Source of the DNA: Selaginella moellendorffii
Lineage: Eukaryota > Streptophyta > Lycopodiopsida > Selaginellales > Selaginellaceae
Length of the DNA stretch: 64,000 nucleotides
Assembly: GCF_000143415.4 (NCBI RefSeq)
Contig: NW_003314385.1
Coordinates: forward strand, 223,649 to 287,648
Reading direction: 5' to 3'
Shown here piece by piece: positions 51,143 to 63,104 of the stretch. Below the pieces are notes generated by a model that had not been told where the DNA came from, made no database searches, and saw only the letters and a list, made by a program, of their open reading frames with translations. The translations under genes and the position numbers were made by a program. Every line of letters starts with the position of its first letter. Position 1 is the first letter of the stretch.

Positions 51143-53221
51143 CTATATAGCACCTGCCTTACACCAGCGTCGATCCGACTTGGTGACGATTATAACTAGT
51201 GCCGCCACCCAGAAGATACTCGTAGCAACGTTGGATATCCCCTCGTAAAAGATTATTGACCAGTGCCACTTTGGGAGATACTCTCCCTCCAGAAACTGTG
51301 GAACTCCTTCCTTGTAGTGAAGCAGTGACTTGCGCTCCCCAGGCTTGTAGCTAGGTGGGCACAAGATGTACATAATTGGTATAAGCATGTGTGCACAGGT
51401 GGAAAGTAGAAAAAACGATATGGCGATCACGTAGAAATCATTCTGGCAGTTTTTGCCATCTTCCTCGGCTATCCAATAAATCCTGTAGCCAACCACACCC
51501 AAAACCAGGAATATGTAGATAATGTGCACTCTTACATGCTTGAGCTTGACAAGAAACTTGATCACCGCTGGTTGCTTCTTGAGCTTGGCTTGTGCTGCAG
51601 CACGGTCAATGTTGCTTGTTGGAGTGAATGTAAAGGTGGAAGAGTATGAAAAGATCGACTTGTATATCGTTTTGAAAAAGTAGGGGGTCATCCACCAGAA
51701 ATGTGACTCGTCCCGGTTGCGACTTTGGATTGACTGGGGAAGACCGAGCCATACCGCGAACCAAGACAGGCGCCAGCAGATGAGAAGAGCTGAGACATTG
51801 ATAAGAATGCGTCGGCTTTCGTCAAAGGTGCCAACAATGAGGTCCAAGTTCAAGGCAAGGAGAACTATGAAGAGCAGGACCATAACAATGTTGAAAACTG
51901 AGATGAAGTAGTATCCAGTGTGCCAGAAGTAACACACCTTGAGTAGGAATGAAAGCCTGCTCTTTGGCCCAAGCATCTCTCTCCATGTCGCAGAGAACTG
52001 TTGTATGGCTCCCTGGCACCACCGCTGCCGCTGCTTGATATATCCTTCAAACGTCCACGGTGTAAGACCAATCTAACAATAAAAGGTGGAGTCAACAAAA
52101 GTCACCGTGTTTTGAGCAACAGCAGACCTGGAGCTTGCGGTTGAGGTAGACGGACTTGAAGCCCTGGTTGAAGAGCTTGAATGCGGTCATGGTGTCTTCT
52201 GTGATTGACATTGGCTGGAAGCCTCCAATCTCGTCCAGATGTTTCCTTCGGAAGATTGCTCCAGTTCCAACGCATGGTGCGGCCCCCAATGTGTCCCTGT
52301 GTACCATGGCGCGGTCATAGCCAAACCCGCTCGCATCATTTAGAGGATCCCCCACTGGAAGATTGTAAAACGACTGAGGTATTTGTACGAATGACACTTT
52401 GGGATCTTTCACGATATGAGGGAGTAAAGTCTTCAGGAACGATGGGTGAAGTATCATGTCTGCGTCCATCATCACCACGAACTCCGCGTCGGAATGCTCC
52501 AGGCCGTAGTTAAGGTTACCGCATTTGAAGTTGTGTGGGACTCCTGGAATCTGTAACAAATGGTCATGAAAAAAGAACTGTTATAAAAGTTGACCTTTTC
52601 TCGACGAAGATATCGGACCGAAGCACTCGGAGGCTCAACATGCTCCAATACCTCACAGTATTGTTTCAGCTGGTCGTCCCCTCCATCATCGAGGACCAAA
52701 ACGCGATACTGGTGCTTGGGATAATCCATAGCCAGGGCAGCCTGAATGGAATCCTCTGGAACGTCAGTGGGCTCTTTGCAGCAGGGAAGAAATATATCAA
52801 CTGTGGGGAGCTCTTCCCAATTCAATGACAAACTCTGACGGGGCCGCCACATTCGAGGTGGTAACACCAGATCCACAGCTGCAATAACGCTGTTCAGAAA
52901 GTATATCACCTCGCAGATCGACAAAATTATCAGCCACGGCCTTCTCACGAGCTCGCGGGGCTGCTTGGAGTAGACATAGAACCTGTAACCGAGGTAATTC
53001 ACAAATGCAGCTATATGTGCTGAGACAAGGAGACAAATGATTGTGTGCCAGATTAGCTTTCCCCATGGAGATGCTTGAGGAGCAGCTAACACAGATGTGG
53101 ATGATGAAGGAGAACTAGACAGAGAAGAAGAAGAAGATTCATGGGGTGCATTAGAATCACTATGGTCGCTAACATTATCACTTGGTTGCTGCTGCAACTC
53201 AAGATCCCCCACACTAGACAT
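51143..53221 (-). CDS. Cellulose-synthase-like GT2 glycosyltransferase, bacterial/fungal-like type (copy 2)
   Basis: Three exons at positions equivalent to copy 1: 52595-53221, 52128-52550 and 51143-52072. They give 659 residues (introns 44 and 55 nt). It has the same Ser/Gln-rich N-terminal tail, membrane layout and motifs (LDDGG, MMDADM, SITEDT, KQRQRW) and the same short DDG-DAD spacing. Exon 2 has exactly the same length (423 nt) and nearly the same sequence as copy 1. Intron 2 is also nearly identical, whereas exon 1 and most of exon 3 are clearly diverged. This suggests later gene conversion between tandem copies. Both copies look intact. Confidence 0.85.
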
Positions 53222-53684
53222 GATGTTGTGGGAGGAGGAATCACTGGAACATCTTACATATTCATGTTTGAAAGGGTTATTATATTACGTGCCATGTCGT
53301 CCAGCTGTGCATTTTGGTTGAGCAGTCATTTTGTACATCATGGCGGTTGTGGACAGAAACCCAAACTTTTTAACCCAAACTAAGCTATCTTAGAAAATAT
53401 CCTAGCACGGGACGACGTGAGAACGATTAAATAGAGGAGTCTAATAAATGGCACTCAGCTCATTGTTTAGATACAAAGTAGTATTCAAGGGAACATAAAC
53501 GAGCTGACTGATGAACTACTCCCTCGTGCGGACAACCTTGACAGACTAGCTAATTCTTTTACGTGATCATAAGTGGATTACAATGGTCTCTTTGAATAAT
53601 AAATCAGATGTGTATTAACGAAGCAACTCCTCGGAAAACACTTGCATGCAATGGAGTGATGAAAGAGAGCTGTATAAACCTTGT
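53222..53684. other. Intergenic upstream of cellulose-synthase-like copy 2
   Basis: Contains the 5' flank of copy 2 and the 3' flank of the broken HSPA12-like locus. No gene seen. Confidence 0.6.
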
Positions 53685-55138
53685 TTACTTGTTGACATAC
53701 TTTTGAGAAGCGTTGAATTCCACCGAGTAGAGCCTCTCGGCCTCGCGGTTGCTCCCAAAGTTGACGCGCAGGGCAGACAGCTCCTCCCAAAGAAAATTGT
53801 CAGGGCCACCTCGCGATCCTCGTCAATGTCGAAACTGTAGTTATCCAGCTTCTCACAACCTGTTTCCGTGTAGCGTGGAACGTCGTTGCTCTTCGAGCTG
53901 AAAAAAGTAATCTTCATCGCCTTCTGATTACGATATAGCTATATACCGGAAAGAACGAGTGCGTTACCAACTGATCCTCCGTCACCTGCTTGAAAACATT
54001 TGACACCTCTCGATCCCAAAGCAGTCCAAGAACTTGTACTCTAGTGGATCGACGTCCCAGCGAAAGATGTGGCTTGTGGAGATCCCGTAAGACTTTTTGG
54101 AGATTCTCGCGAGCACCACTCCTGTTCCATTGCCAAGAGCCACGGCACCTCGGCAGATTGAGGATTAGAAGGGCAATCCACAGCTTCTTCGAATCGCACC
54201 TTGATCTTTTTCACCAACCAGAAATATGTACTCGATACCGTCAACTTTGTCAACATTCTCCTCGATCAGCTGGATAGTTTTGTTGATTTCGGTGTCAAAG
54301 ATTGCGCACATCTCCTCACAGTCGATCTCAATCTCATCGTCGTCATCACTCTGGAGCAAATCCCAGCTTCCTGTATCAAACTCCCTTCCATGCCTTCGAC
54401 AGTTTTGGTGGAACTTTCATGAACTTGGAAAGAGTTCCGTCAAACGTGCACTTTCAAGTCCGAGCCACCAGCTCAAGATCCTGTGGACAACATCCGGCTC
54501 CTGCCGCTTGAAAGTGTCGAAGCAGCTCCAGAAAGTTAGAGTCGACGTAAGGACCACCTCCAAGTGTGCCGGAGCTAGCACGAGCTTCATGGACCCTGTG
54601 GGTGACGCAATTCTCCTTCTCGCGAGAAACAGTAGAATGACGCCACCTCGGGCTCCAAGATGATCCTCAGAGGGTAAACACAATAGCATCTGCGCTATCA
54701 CAAAACTTACCTCCCACATCTCGGCGTAGACTTGCATCGCGTGCTTGGGCTGGTCAGTCCAGATTGCCAGAACTGTGAGGCACCACTGCACATCCCTCTT
54801 GCTAAAACCCCGGCTATAAGGTGGAGGACGATAAACTAACCTCTGCTTATCGATTACTTTCGTCTCGTTTGAATTACCTTCTGTGAGCAGCAGCTTGAAG
54901 TTGATCTTGAAAACACCGACGCGACGCTCGATATCCTCGGGGCAAGGTGGATCATCCGGGTGCTCTTCGGCCCACTCCGATCGAAACGCCTTTGAGACCA
55001 CGACGAACTTGTCCTGCGCATTCCAGCTCCAATCCCCTCCTTCTTTGTATAAGATACTTCTGGGTTTTACAGTATGAGCTTGGAGCTCCAGGCCAAGTCG
55101 GTGAAAAGATGGACATCCTGTGGATCGGAGCGGGCATA
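53685..55138 (-). pseudogene. HSPA12-type Hsp70-like pseudogene, 5'-truncated and frameshifted
   Basis: Similar along its length to the locus at 55253-57088 but without the first ATP-binding segment. Homology starts abruptly at RSDPQDVHLFT (about 55138). Recognisable blocks lie in different frames: KAFRSEWAEEHPDDPP, FSKRDVQWCLTVLAIW, FFSSKSNDVPRYTETG and DNYSFDIDED, then a frame change before the end (terminal YVNK-stop at 53685). Several indels break it, including about 10 nt missing after FFGR and extra bases near 53940. The VADVGGGTIDI segment is deleted. Not expected to give a working protein. Confidence 0.8.
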
Positions 55139-55252
55139 GTTTTTAGTGAGATCTTCTAAATGACACTTCTACATGTTCTCACACAAAAACACAGATAGAG
55201 AAACATGAAGAACTACTAAGATAAAAAACATGGAGAAGAACTTGTTGACACT

Positions 55253-57088
55253 CTACTTGTTGACATACGTTTGAGCCGCATCAAATTCCACCGAGTAGAG
55301 CCTCTCAAGCCCACGGTTCCTCCCAAAGTTGACGCGCTGTGCAGACACCTCGATGCTGCTCCGTCCAAAGTACATTGTCACGGCCACCTGGCGACTCGTC
55401 CCCAGCTCTAGATCCTCGTTTATGTCTATGCTGTAGCTGTCGAGCACGGCACAGCCTTCGTCGACAGTGTACTCTGGAATCTTGCTGCTGCTCGAGATGA
55501 GTAAGTATCCTCAAGGCTTTCTGGTCAGTGTACATGGGAAAGAACGAGTGCGTGATCTCCTGGTTCTCCGAGACTGACTCGTCCTTCTTGACGTAGAGGC
55601 TAAAGACGCTGCATCTCTCGATTCCGTAGTTGTCGATAAACTTGGATGCAGGTGGATCGTCCCACCGTGCATAGCGACTCGTCGCAATGCCATAAGAGTT
55701 TTTGGAGATCCTGGAGAGAACCACGCCTGTTCCAACTCCAAGAGCCACTGCGCCCCGGCACACTGCGGCACCGGAATTCGGGGGCGAGAGCACGTCCTCG
55801 ACCGAGTCTTCGAACCGCTTCTTGATCCTGTTGAACAGGTAGCGACTCTCGGAGAAGCCTCCCACCAGAAGGATGTACTTGACGTTGTCAACTTTGCGAA
55901 GTTTCTCGTCGATCAGCTTGATGGTCTTGTCGACTTCGGTGTCAAAGATCGCCTTCATCTGCTCGCAGCTGATCTCGATCTCGTCGTAGTAGTCACCGCT
56001 CTCTGGGAATCCCAGCTCCGCCTTGTCGTGCTTCTTCCATGCCTTGGACAACTTTGCAGGGATTTCCAAAAACTTGGAGCCGCTTCCGTTGAACGTGCAG
56101 TTGCCCTTGGGTCCGAGCCACCAGCTCAAGATCCTGTGCACCACATCCGGCTCCTGCTGCTTGAAAGTGTCGAAGCAGCCGATCTTCTTCCTGAGAAACT
56201 CCAGAAAGTTGGAGTCGACGTAAGTCCCACCTCCAAGTGCACCGGAGCTAGCACAAGCTTCATGGACCTTGTGAGTGATCCAATCCTGCGCGCCCTCCCT
56301 CTCATGCACGATGATATCAATGGTTCCACCGCCAACATCCGCCACTAGGAACTTGTCCCCCTGGGCGAAGGAGAGGACACCTCGGAGCTGCCTCTGGCAC
56401 GAGAAAGAAGCTGCCTCCGGCTCCAGGATGATCCTCAGGGGATAGATGCTCGCATCGGGGACGCTGCAAAACTTACCAGCGATGAGCCCAGCTTTCTCGG
56501 CATACACTTCCATTCGCTGCTTGGCCTCGTCGCTCCAAATCGCTGGCACCGTGAGGCACCACTGCACGTCCCTCTTGCTGAAGCTCTCGCCATACTTCTC
56601 CCCGAGATGGCGCGTGATAAACCCGAAGATGGAAGCGAGATAATCCACCACTAGCCTCTCCACTTCCAGCTTACCAGAAAACCCGTTTGCCGCCTTCTCT
56701 CTTGCCATCTTCTCGCCTTCGTCCGCCAGCAACAGCTTGAAACTCGTCGCAAAGATCCCGACTTCCTTCTCGGCGTCCCCGGAAGAGGTAGGAAGACATG
56801 ACCAGCCTTTACCCACGCCGATCGAAAAGCTTTGGAGGCCGACACGAACTTGTCCAGAGCACTCCAGCTCCAATCCTCAAGCCTGAAAGCTCCTTCTTTC
56901 CCTGGAGCGTAGAAGAGACTCGTCTGGGTCTTGCAATACGACCTTGGAGCGCCCGGCCAGTCGATGAAAAGATGGACATCCTCTGGATCGGAGCGATGCG
57001 CAAAAGCAAAACCAGAGTAAGTCGTCCCGAAATCCAGACCCACGACAACCTTTGGCAATGGGGTGTCACAGAGCGCGAGCGATCCCAT
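55253..57088 (-). CDS. HSPA12-type Hsp70-like ATPase domain protein, with two frame changes
   Basis: Spans exactly 612 codons' worth of sequence. Phosphate-1 loop LDFGTTYSGFAF, phosphate-2 VADVGGGTIDI and adenosine loop LLVGGFSESRYLF are present. That is the actin-like ATPase fold of HSPA12A/B-type proteins, which lack the normal Hsp70 substrate domain. Two frame changes occur: after KAFRSAW (56812), and after FFPM (about 55533-55488). Read as GT-AG introns they would be 44 nt (56769-56812) and 46 nt (55488-55533). However, the broken paralogue has coding sequence matching both intervals. The first interval there is 42 nt, against 41 nt here. So two compensating single-base indels are at least as likely as introns. 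The gene may be a recent pseudogene, mis-sequenced, or spliced. Confidence 0.7.
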
Positions 57089-57199
57089 AGCTACCGAGAC
57101 AGAAAGAAAAAAACCTCCTTTAAAAGAACAAACTCGTTTTGGTTATCTTTCGCGTTTCTACTATGGACGTGACTATTTAATGCGCGTGGCTGCGTGAAA

Positions 57200-57828
57200 T
57201 CAGTAGAGCTTCTCGGGCTCGCGGTTGATCCCAAAGTTGACGCGCCGGGCAAACACCTTGATGTAGCTCCACCTTGCGGCCCTTGCCCAGCTACAAATCC
57301 TCGCTGATATCAAAGTAGTAGCGGTAGACTGGTACCGCATCGCTGCTGGGCTAATGCCCATGATGGTATCGTTCTTGTTTAGAGGAACGTGACCGCCTCA
57401 CTCTCCGACACTGTATCGTTCTTGGCACCACGATTGGCCCTCTCGGCATAGACTTGCATGCTGCCCTTGGCCTGGTCGCTCCAAATCGCCGGGACTGTAA
57501 GACACCACTGCACGTCCCCGTACTTCTCCTGCAGATGGTGGATGATAAACTCGGAAATAGATCTCTGGTAACGACCAGCCTCTCCTCCTTCTCGCTTCCT
57601 ATTTGGAACCCGTCTCAAACACACCAACCTTTTGCTCGATCTCCTCCTGTGCAGGTGGAGTGAGGTCTTCTTTGAGCCAAGCCACCCTTCCAAGCCGCTA
57701 CAAAGCACAATCCACAAGCTTGAAAGATCCTTGCTTCTCCCCTGGAACATAGAAGAGGCTCGACTGGGTCTTGCGAGGCCAGTCAATGCAAAACCAGAGT
57801 AAGTTGTTCCAAAATCTAGACTAAACTC
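57200..57828 (-). pseudogene. HSPA12-type pseudogene with large internal deletion
   Basis: Third member of the same-strand array. It retains DFGTTYSGFA near 57810, then FYVPGEKQGSFKLVDCAL, VQWCLTVPAIWSDQAKGSMQ and a terminal RVNFGINREPEKLY-stop (57200-57202). The central ATPase region is lost and blocks are in different frames. Confidence 0.8.
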
Positions 57829-57866
57829 GATCCTTTGGAAGATTTATATAAGCGCTATACAAAATC

Positions 57867-60800
57867 CTACCAGTTGTGACGCTGCGCGAGCTTCGCCTGT
57901 AGCTCAGCCTCGGGGATGAGTCGCTTGCCAGCCTTCCATCGTCCCCTCCACCATTCCACGAGCTCCGCCTAGAGACCAAGCTTATCGAACGATCCATCCA
58001 TGGAACTTTCTCTTACCTCTGTGAAGGAGTGATTCGAGACGTACTGACTGTCCACTGTGCACTCCATGTCTCCAAGATCCACGGAGACGGACATGTTCTT
58101 ATCGTCACCACCTAGCTTCCGGATGGCTCCTGTTTATTTGGGGAGACCTTTACAAACTTCGGTGAAACGTTGCGAGAGCTTTAGTACCTCGTATTCGTGC
58201 CATCCTGTAGCCGGTTCCACCAAGATCTTTCTCCCATCTTCCAAACCTTAGCCGCAAGAAGAAGCCTCGCACATTTGTGTTGAAGTCTGGAGAATCCATC
58301 GATCTACACCCGAGAGATCTATGTTAGAAAGCAAGACAAAGACGTGTTTGAGAGACACCACTACCTCCATAGCTCGGACCTTGACAGCCTCACGGACTCG
58401 ATAGCAGCAAGCATGTCTTTGGGAACGCTGGGAAGTGTTTCACTGGTTTGCGGAGCTGCCGCTTTCTTAGCCGGAGTTCCAGTCCTTTGGAGGCCAACTT
58501 TCTTGTGAGTGTTGTCCTTGGGACTCTCCTCGTTCTTTCTTTGATCTTTGGCTCTCGCAACCTTGTGATCGGGCTCGTGAAGCGGAGCTATAGACAAGTT
58601 ACCCGATTGTGGAACGAGGCTGGTGCTTTGAGTCCATACAACCGGAGGAATACTGGCAGCGGGACTAGCTTTTGCGTGATCCACGAGCACAAGACTTGGA
58701 TTCGCAGGTACTGTTACGCTGGTCACGGACGGCTTGACGACGATGGTGGTGTTGACGACGTTGCTAGAGTTCCTCCTCATGAATCTCCAGTTCCTCATCT
58801 CACTGTTCTCTCGAGCTCGAGACGCCGCCTCGGTGACCGAGAATCGACACTGAGCTCCCAAGTGTCCCATCCCCAGGCACCTCAAGCAAGGGAAGTCGAG
58901 GACCTCGCTACTCATGTCCTCGAGAACGAGCGCTCGCCTCTCCAGCTCTTTAAGTTCGCACTCGAGCGTCTCGGAGCAATCCATGACCGAATGGCCCTTG
59001 AGTCCACAAAAGCTGCATGACCTCGACGCGCTCGAGATGGCCGCCTTGTCCTTGGGCTTGAAGCTCGAGTTCACCCAGTTCTTGACCGTCGCCATGCTCG
59101 CTACGAACTCGGCCATGCCTTGCGAGCACTCGGGATCACCCGATCCATCCAAAGCTGCTGCTAAGTTGCGAGCCTTGCTACGGTTACCTGTGGATGATCT
59201 TTGGAGCTTGGAACTCTTCTCTTGCTGCCCCTGAGATGGTATGAGACACGAAGCGGCTTGCCACATACCAAAGGATGCCTCCTCGCCACCACCAGACTTG
59301 GACTTGGAAGCGTCTTGCTGCTCTTGCTTGAGATGCTGCTCCTCCTGGGAAGCATGAGCGCGATCTTCCAGGAGATCTTGAGCTTGAGCTGGAGCTTGAG
59401 CTTGGTCTTGATCTTGATCTTGTTTGAGAAGTTGATGCTGTTGCTGTTCCAGAGATTTGGACGCATGCTCTTTGGTTCTTTTGCCGTCTTTTAGCTGCTC
59501 GGGAGGGCCACTAGAGCGGGTGGTGCCTTCCGTCGCATTGGTACTGTTACCACCGCCTTCGTTACCATCACCCGATGCTTGAGGCTCCTCCCGCGAGGAG
59601 AAATCTCGTCGCCTCTCGCTCTTTTCGTGCTCTCCTCCATCTTGCTGCTCCTGCCGCTGCCGCTGCTGCACTCGCTGCTGCTGCTCGTCGCCAGAAGTTT
59701 GCATCTCCGATGCTTCCTTGTGATGCGCACCATCATCTGTGCAATCCATGCTCTGGGGAGACACCGCATGCTCGTCGGGGAAACGCTTCATCAAAGGTGG
59801 CGAGAGCACGAGATCGTGGTCCTTGGCCTTGGAGGACGATTCCAGCCGCAAGTCTACACTGGAGCAAAGTCCTCCCACTGGAGATCCGAGCTCGGTGGAT
59901 GGAGCGGCTGTTGCCTCGGAGCCAAAGCATCTCTTCTTCGCCAGGCCTTTGCCGACGTCGATCATCCACTTCATGAAGGAGCCGACGACTGGTTTTTGTG
60001 CACTAGCAGCAGCGGCAAACTGGTCCGAGCACGAGGCTCTTCTCTCCTTGGAGTTCGAAAGATTCCTGGTCACCCCGTTTGCCACTTGCTTTGGCTTATC
60101 AGCGAGATGGACGAGAAGACTCTTCCGGATCGGCGGGATGCCAGAGCTGCTGTTGGAACTCAACCTCAATCCGGCGTTCTCGCTATCGGCCAGCACATAG
60201 CTCGCTGTTTTCTGGAGTGGAGATGCCTGGTCGTGCTCCACTTCGAACTTCCGCTTGGAAGGAAGAAGCTTGAGGAAGCCACAGTCGTTTTTGAAAGATG
60301 GCCGAGCCTTGGCTGCTTGAGCAGCTCCAAGCTCGCTGAGATTTGGAGCTTCCGAGTCTGCGGCAGTGGAGAGTGGAGCTGGCTGGAGGATATCTGTGCT
60401 ACACCTTGGCAAGCTACTGCTCTCCCTGCCTGGCTTAGCTCCCGAGAGGATCATCGTTTGATCGTCGACTTCGGTCTTTACGTGCGCCAAGTTCAAGCTC
60501 GTCTGCGAGTGTCGTCCGCTCAATGCAGCTCCTAAGCCACTGGCCATCAGCATCATCTCCTTACGAGCCTCTTCCAGCTCTAGCTCGGAGGACGATCTTA
60601 CAGCTTGGGGCTTGTTCTTTTCCTCGTCGCAAAATTCCAGCTTTGGTGGAACCAGCTGCAAACCCGCGTCTTTGTTCACCACCTTTGTCTCCTTTTCATT
60701 TTCTTGCTCATGCACTGGAGGCGCTGGACTAGTCGATGCTGTTCGTCCCAGAGGAGAACCATCTAAGCGAGAAGAAAAATACGAAGTTTAGCAAAGATCG

Positions 60801-61708
60801 CTGCTACAAGACGTTTGAACTCACCTCTCTTGGAAGAGCGATCACGTACACCACCACCGAAGCTGAAAGTATCAGTGCTAACCCTCGACGAAGTAGCGAG
60901 CTGTCCAACCATGGCTATGGCTCGCTGCTTTGGAATCGCACCACCCCATAACTTCAGCGCTTGTTGTTGTTGTTGTGAGTTTGATCCGGGACGAAACACT
61001 GGAACCTCGGGAGTAGCAGTTGCAACCAGAGCCATGCCTCTGACGTCCGCTTCCGAGAGCCCCGAGCTCCCGCGACCGCTGGCACTGTGACTGTTTCCAG
61101 TTGATCGCAACTTGGTCCTATCTCCTCCTGTTCCTAGCGATGATCCTTCCACTAAAGGTTGGCCCCCATGATCGTTGTGATTCCTGGTCGTACTAGCCAG
61201 TGGAGCTTGATGGGAGTCTATGGAACAAAAAAGAGAATGGTTATCGTTTGTATCAAAGAAAGAAAGACCTCAACGAAGGGAAAGTTTCTCTCTTACAACT
61301 TGTAGTATCGAAGAAAACTGAGCCGCATTGAGCACTTAGCCTCTGGCCGAAGCTGGTCTTGAGAAATGGGCGAGGTGGTCGCTCCGGAGAGATGCGGGGC
61401 TGCTGCTCCGGAGCCTTTTGTTCCTCGCTACCCGAGTTTTTGATCTGGAAAAGAGAAGCAGCGAGCATCAATTTCTAGAGACTAGCCACCGGACGCTTTG
61501 TTTGCAAAAACGTACCTTTCTCGCTCCAACAGCGCCTTTGATAGAACCTATCCAACGAAAGAGCGCTCGGTTTAAGACCTTCGAGCTACCACGAGGAAAA
61601 AAAAGAGTTTGTCCTCTTACCTCGAGAGGACGAAGAATGCGAACGATGGCTGTAAGACTTGGCACCGCCGTTTGGAGGTGACACCTCTGGAACCTCGCGG
61701 ATCTCCAT
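57867..61708 (-). CDS. Large nuclear-type protein with two CCHC zinc knuckles and a conserved plant C-terminal domain
   Basis: Eight exons fit by frame and GT-AG: 61621-61708, 61516-61547, 61297-61444, 60825-61217, 58365-60762, 58188-58303, 58017-58129 and 57867-57968 (1129 residues). Most of it is low-complexity, Ser-, Gln- and Glu-rich. Two CCHC knuckles lie side by side in the second half (CSFCGLKGHSVMDC and CLRCLGMGHLGAQC). The last three exons encode RGFFLRLRFGRWEKDLGGTG, YRMARIRGAIRKLGG, MECTVDSQYVSNHSFTEAEL and VEWWRGRWKAGKRLIPEAEL. I recognise this block from uncharacterised plant zinc-knuckle proteins, which supports the exon joins. Nucleic-acid binding is likely; the role is unknown. 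The start ATG (MEIREVPEVSPPNGG) was chosen because it opens a frame that splices cleanly into exon 2. Confidence 0.8.
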
Positions 61709-62128
61709 TCACCAGTAGCGCTCCTCATCTCTTGGCGAGCGACAAGATCAAGAGCTCCTCAGATCCAATTCCAACCATCTATCTGGATTGGAATTATCCA
61801 GCGCTAGCTAGAGGAGCTAAGCCACTACCACACAAAGGGGAAAGAAAGATGGAGAAAGGTCTCTCTTTTCTCCTCTCGGCTCTTCTCTCATCCTGGCCAG
61901 TCGCTGTCCACTTATCCTTGACTTTGGTTGATCAGATATGATCATCTCCCCCTAGGCATGAGAAACCAATCCTTTTTACTCTCTGGCTCGCAAATCCCAC
62001 CCAGTAGAGCAGCACGACAAATCCAGTGACCCAATTGCTTGCTCGATCGGCCCAGCCCGGCAAGAATGTGTCCTGCGCGCGCCAGCGAATGCCCACGAAA
62101 CAAAAAGCTGCAAGAGAGAAAAGAGGGA

Positions 62129-62163
<35 letters not shown>

Positions 62164-63104
62164 CTCGGCGCGCAGAAGAAAGAAAGCAATCCAATTTCTG
62201 GACGCGCGCTTTCCAGCCTGACCGGACAGAGGAGTTGCTACTCTCTTGCTGCCTGGGGGGATTTGGACACTCCCCACACGCAAAGATCACAAATGCCCCC
62301 ACGAAGAAAATGATCGTCGTTTGCGCGTTAAGAGAGATTTGGAGAGTGTGATAGTGACCAACTTTGGTCGTAAAAGAGAGCAAAGTAAAAGAGCGACCTT
62401 TGCTTTGCTTTGTTGCTTTGGATGGTGATGTGATCAATGACAGAATAAGAGAAATTGTTGCCTTTATGCCTGTGATCTTTTTCTTTTCTCCCTTTAAGAC
62501 TTTAACGCTTGAGAGATCTAAACGAAGAACATGATCCTAGATCTAGCTGGTTATTAAAATTCCGAAATGTTTTTCCTTCTCCCCTCCAGAAAAAGAGAAA
62601 GAAATTTGCTTTGCTTTCATGTCTGCTGGCGAGCAGGCGCCATAAGCTGCGGCATTAATGAAGAGCTTCTTTTGTGATAACCAAGAACAGCTAGCTAGCA
62701 CAGGCACACACTCTACTGTGCTTTGATTGTGGTGGTGGTAACCTTCCTAATCGATGTAATGCGCGATTCACTTCACGATGTAAGAGACGAGCACGAACGA
62801 AGGAACACGAGAAAGAAGCTGGACGATGATGCTTGCCTGCGTTGGTTCTTAAAAATCTGGAAAAGCGCTGGGCTTGTCTTCACCTCATTGGATTTTCCAC
62901 TGTCGATGTCTCAAACAAATGCTTTGCTTATGCCTGAAAGTGACACAAGCCACCTATGAGCAGACTTCCCAAGAGCAGGAAACCAACAAACCTTCGCTGT
63001 GGATCCATTTCCATTTTATTCGAACACCTGCCGAAACACCACCCGGGATTCAGAAAAGAAAGGAAAACAATAGACTATCACCACCTTTTGGCATTCCTGC
63101 CAAG
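61709..63104. other. Intergenic; GA microsatellite at about 62134-62160
   Basis: 5' flank of the zinc-knuckle gene and 3' flank of the lipase gene. A (GA)n tract of about 13 units lies at 62134-62160, probably near the zinc-knuckle promoter. No coding frame is supported. Confidence 0.55.

Noticed and set aside
57867-58303. Independent small gene downstream of the zinc-knuckle frame
   Set aside because: Exon phases and the family-conserved C-terminal block fit continuation of the zinc-knuckle gene through a 61-nt intron.
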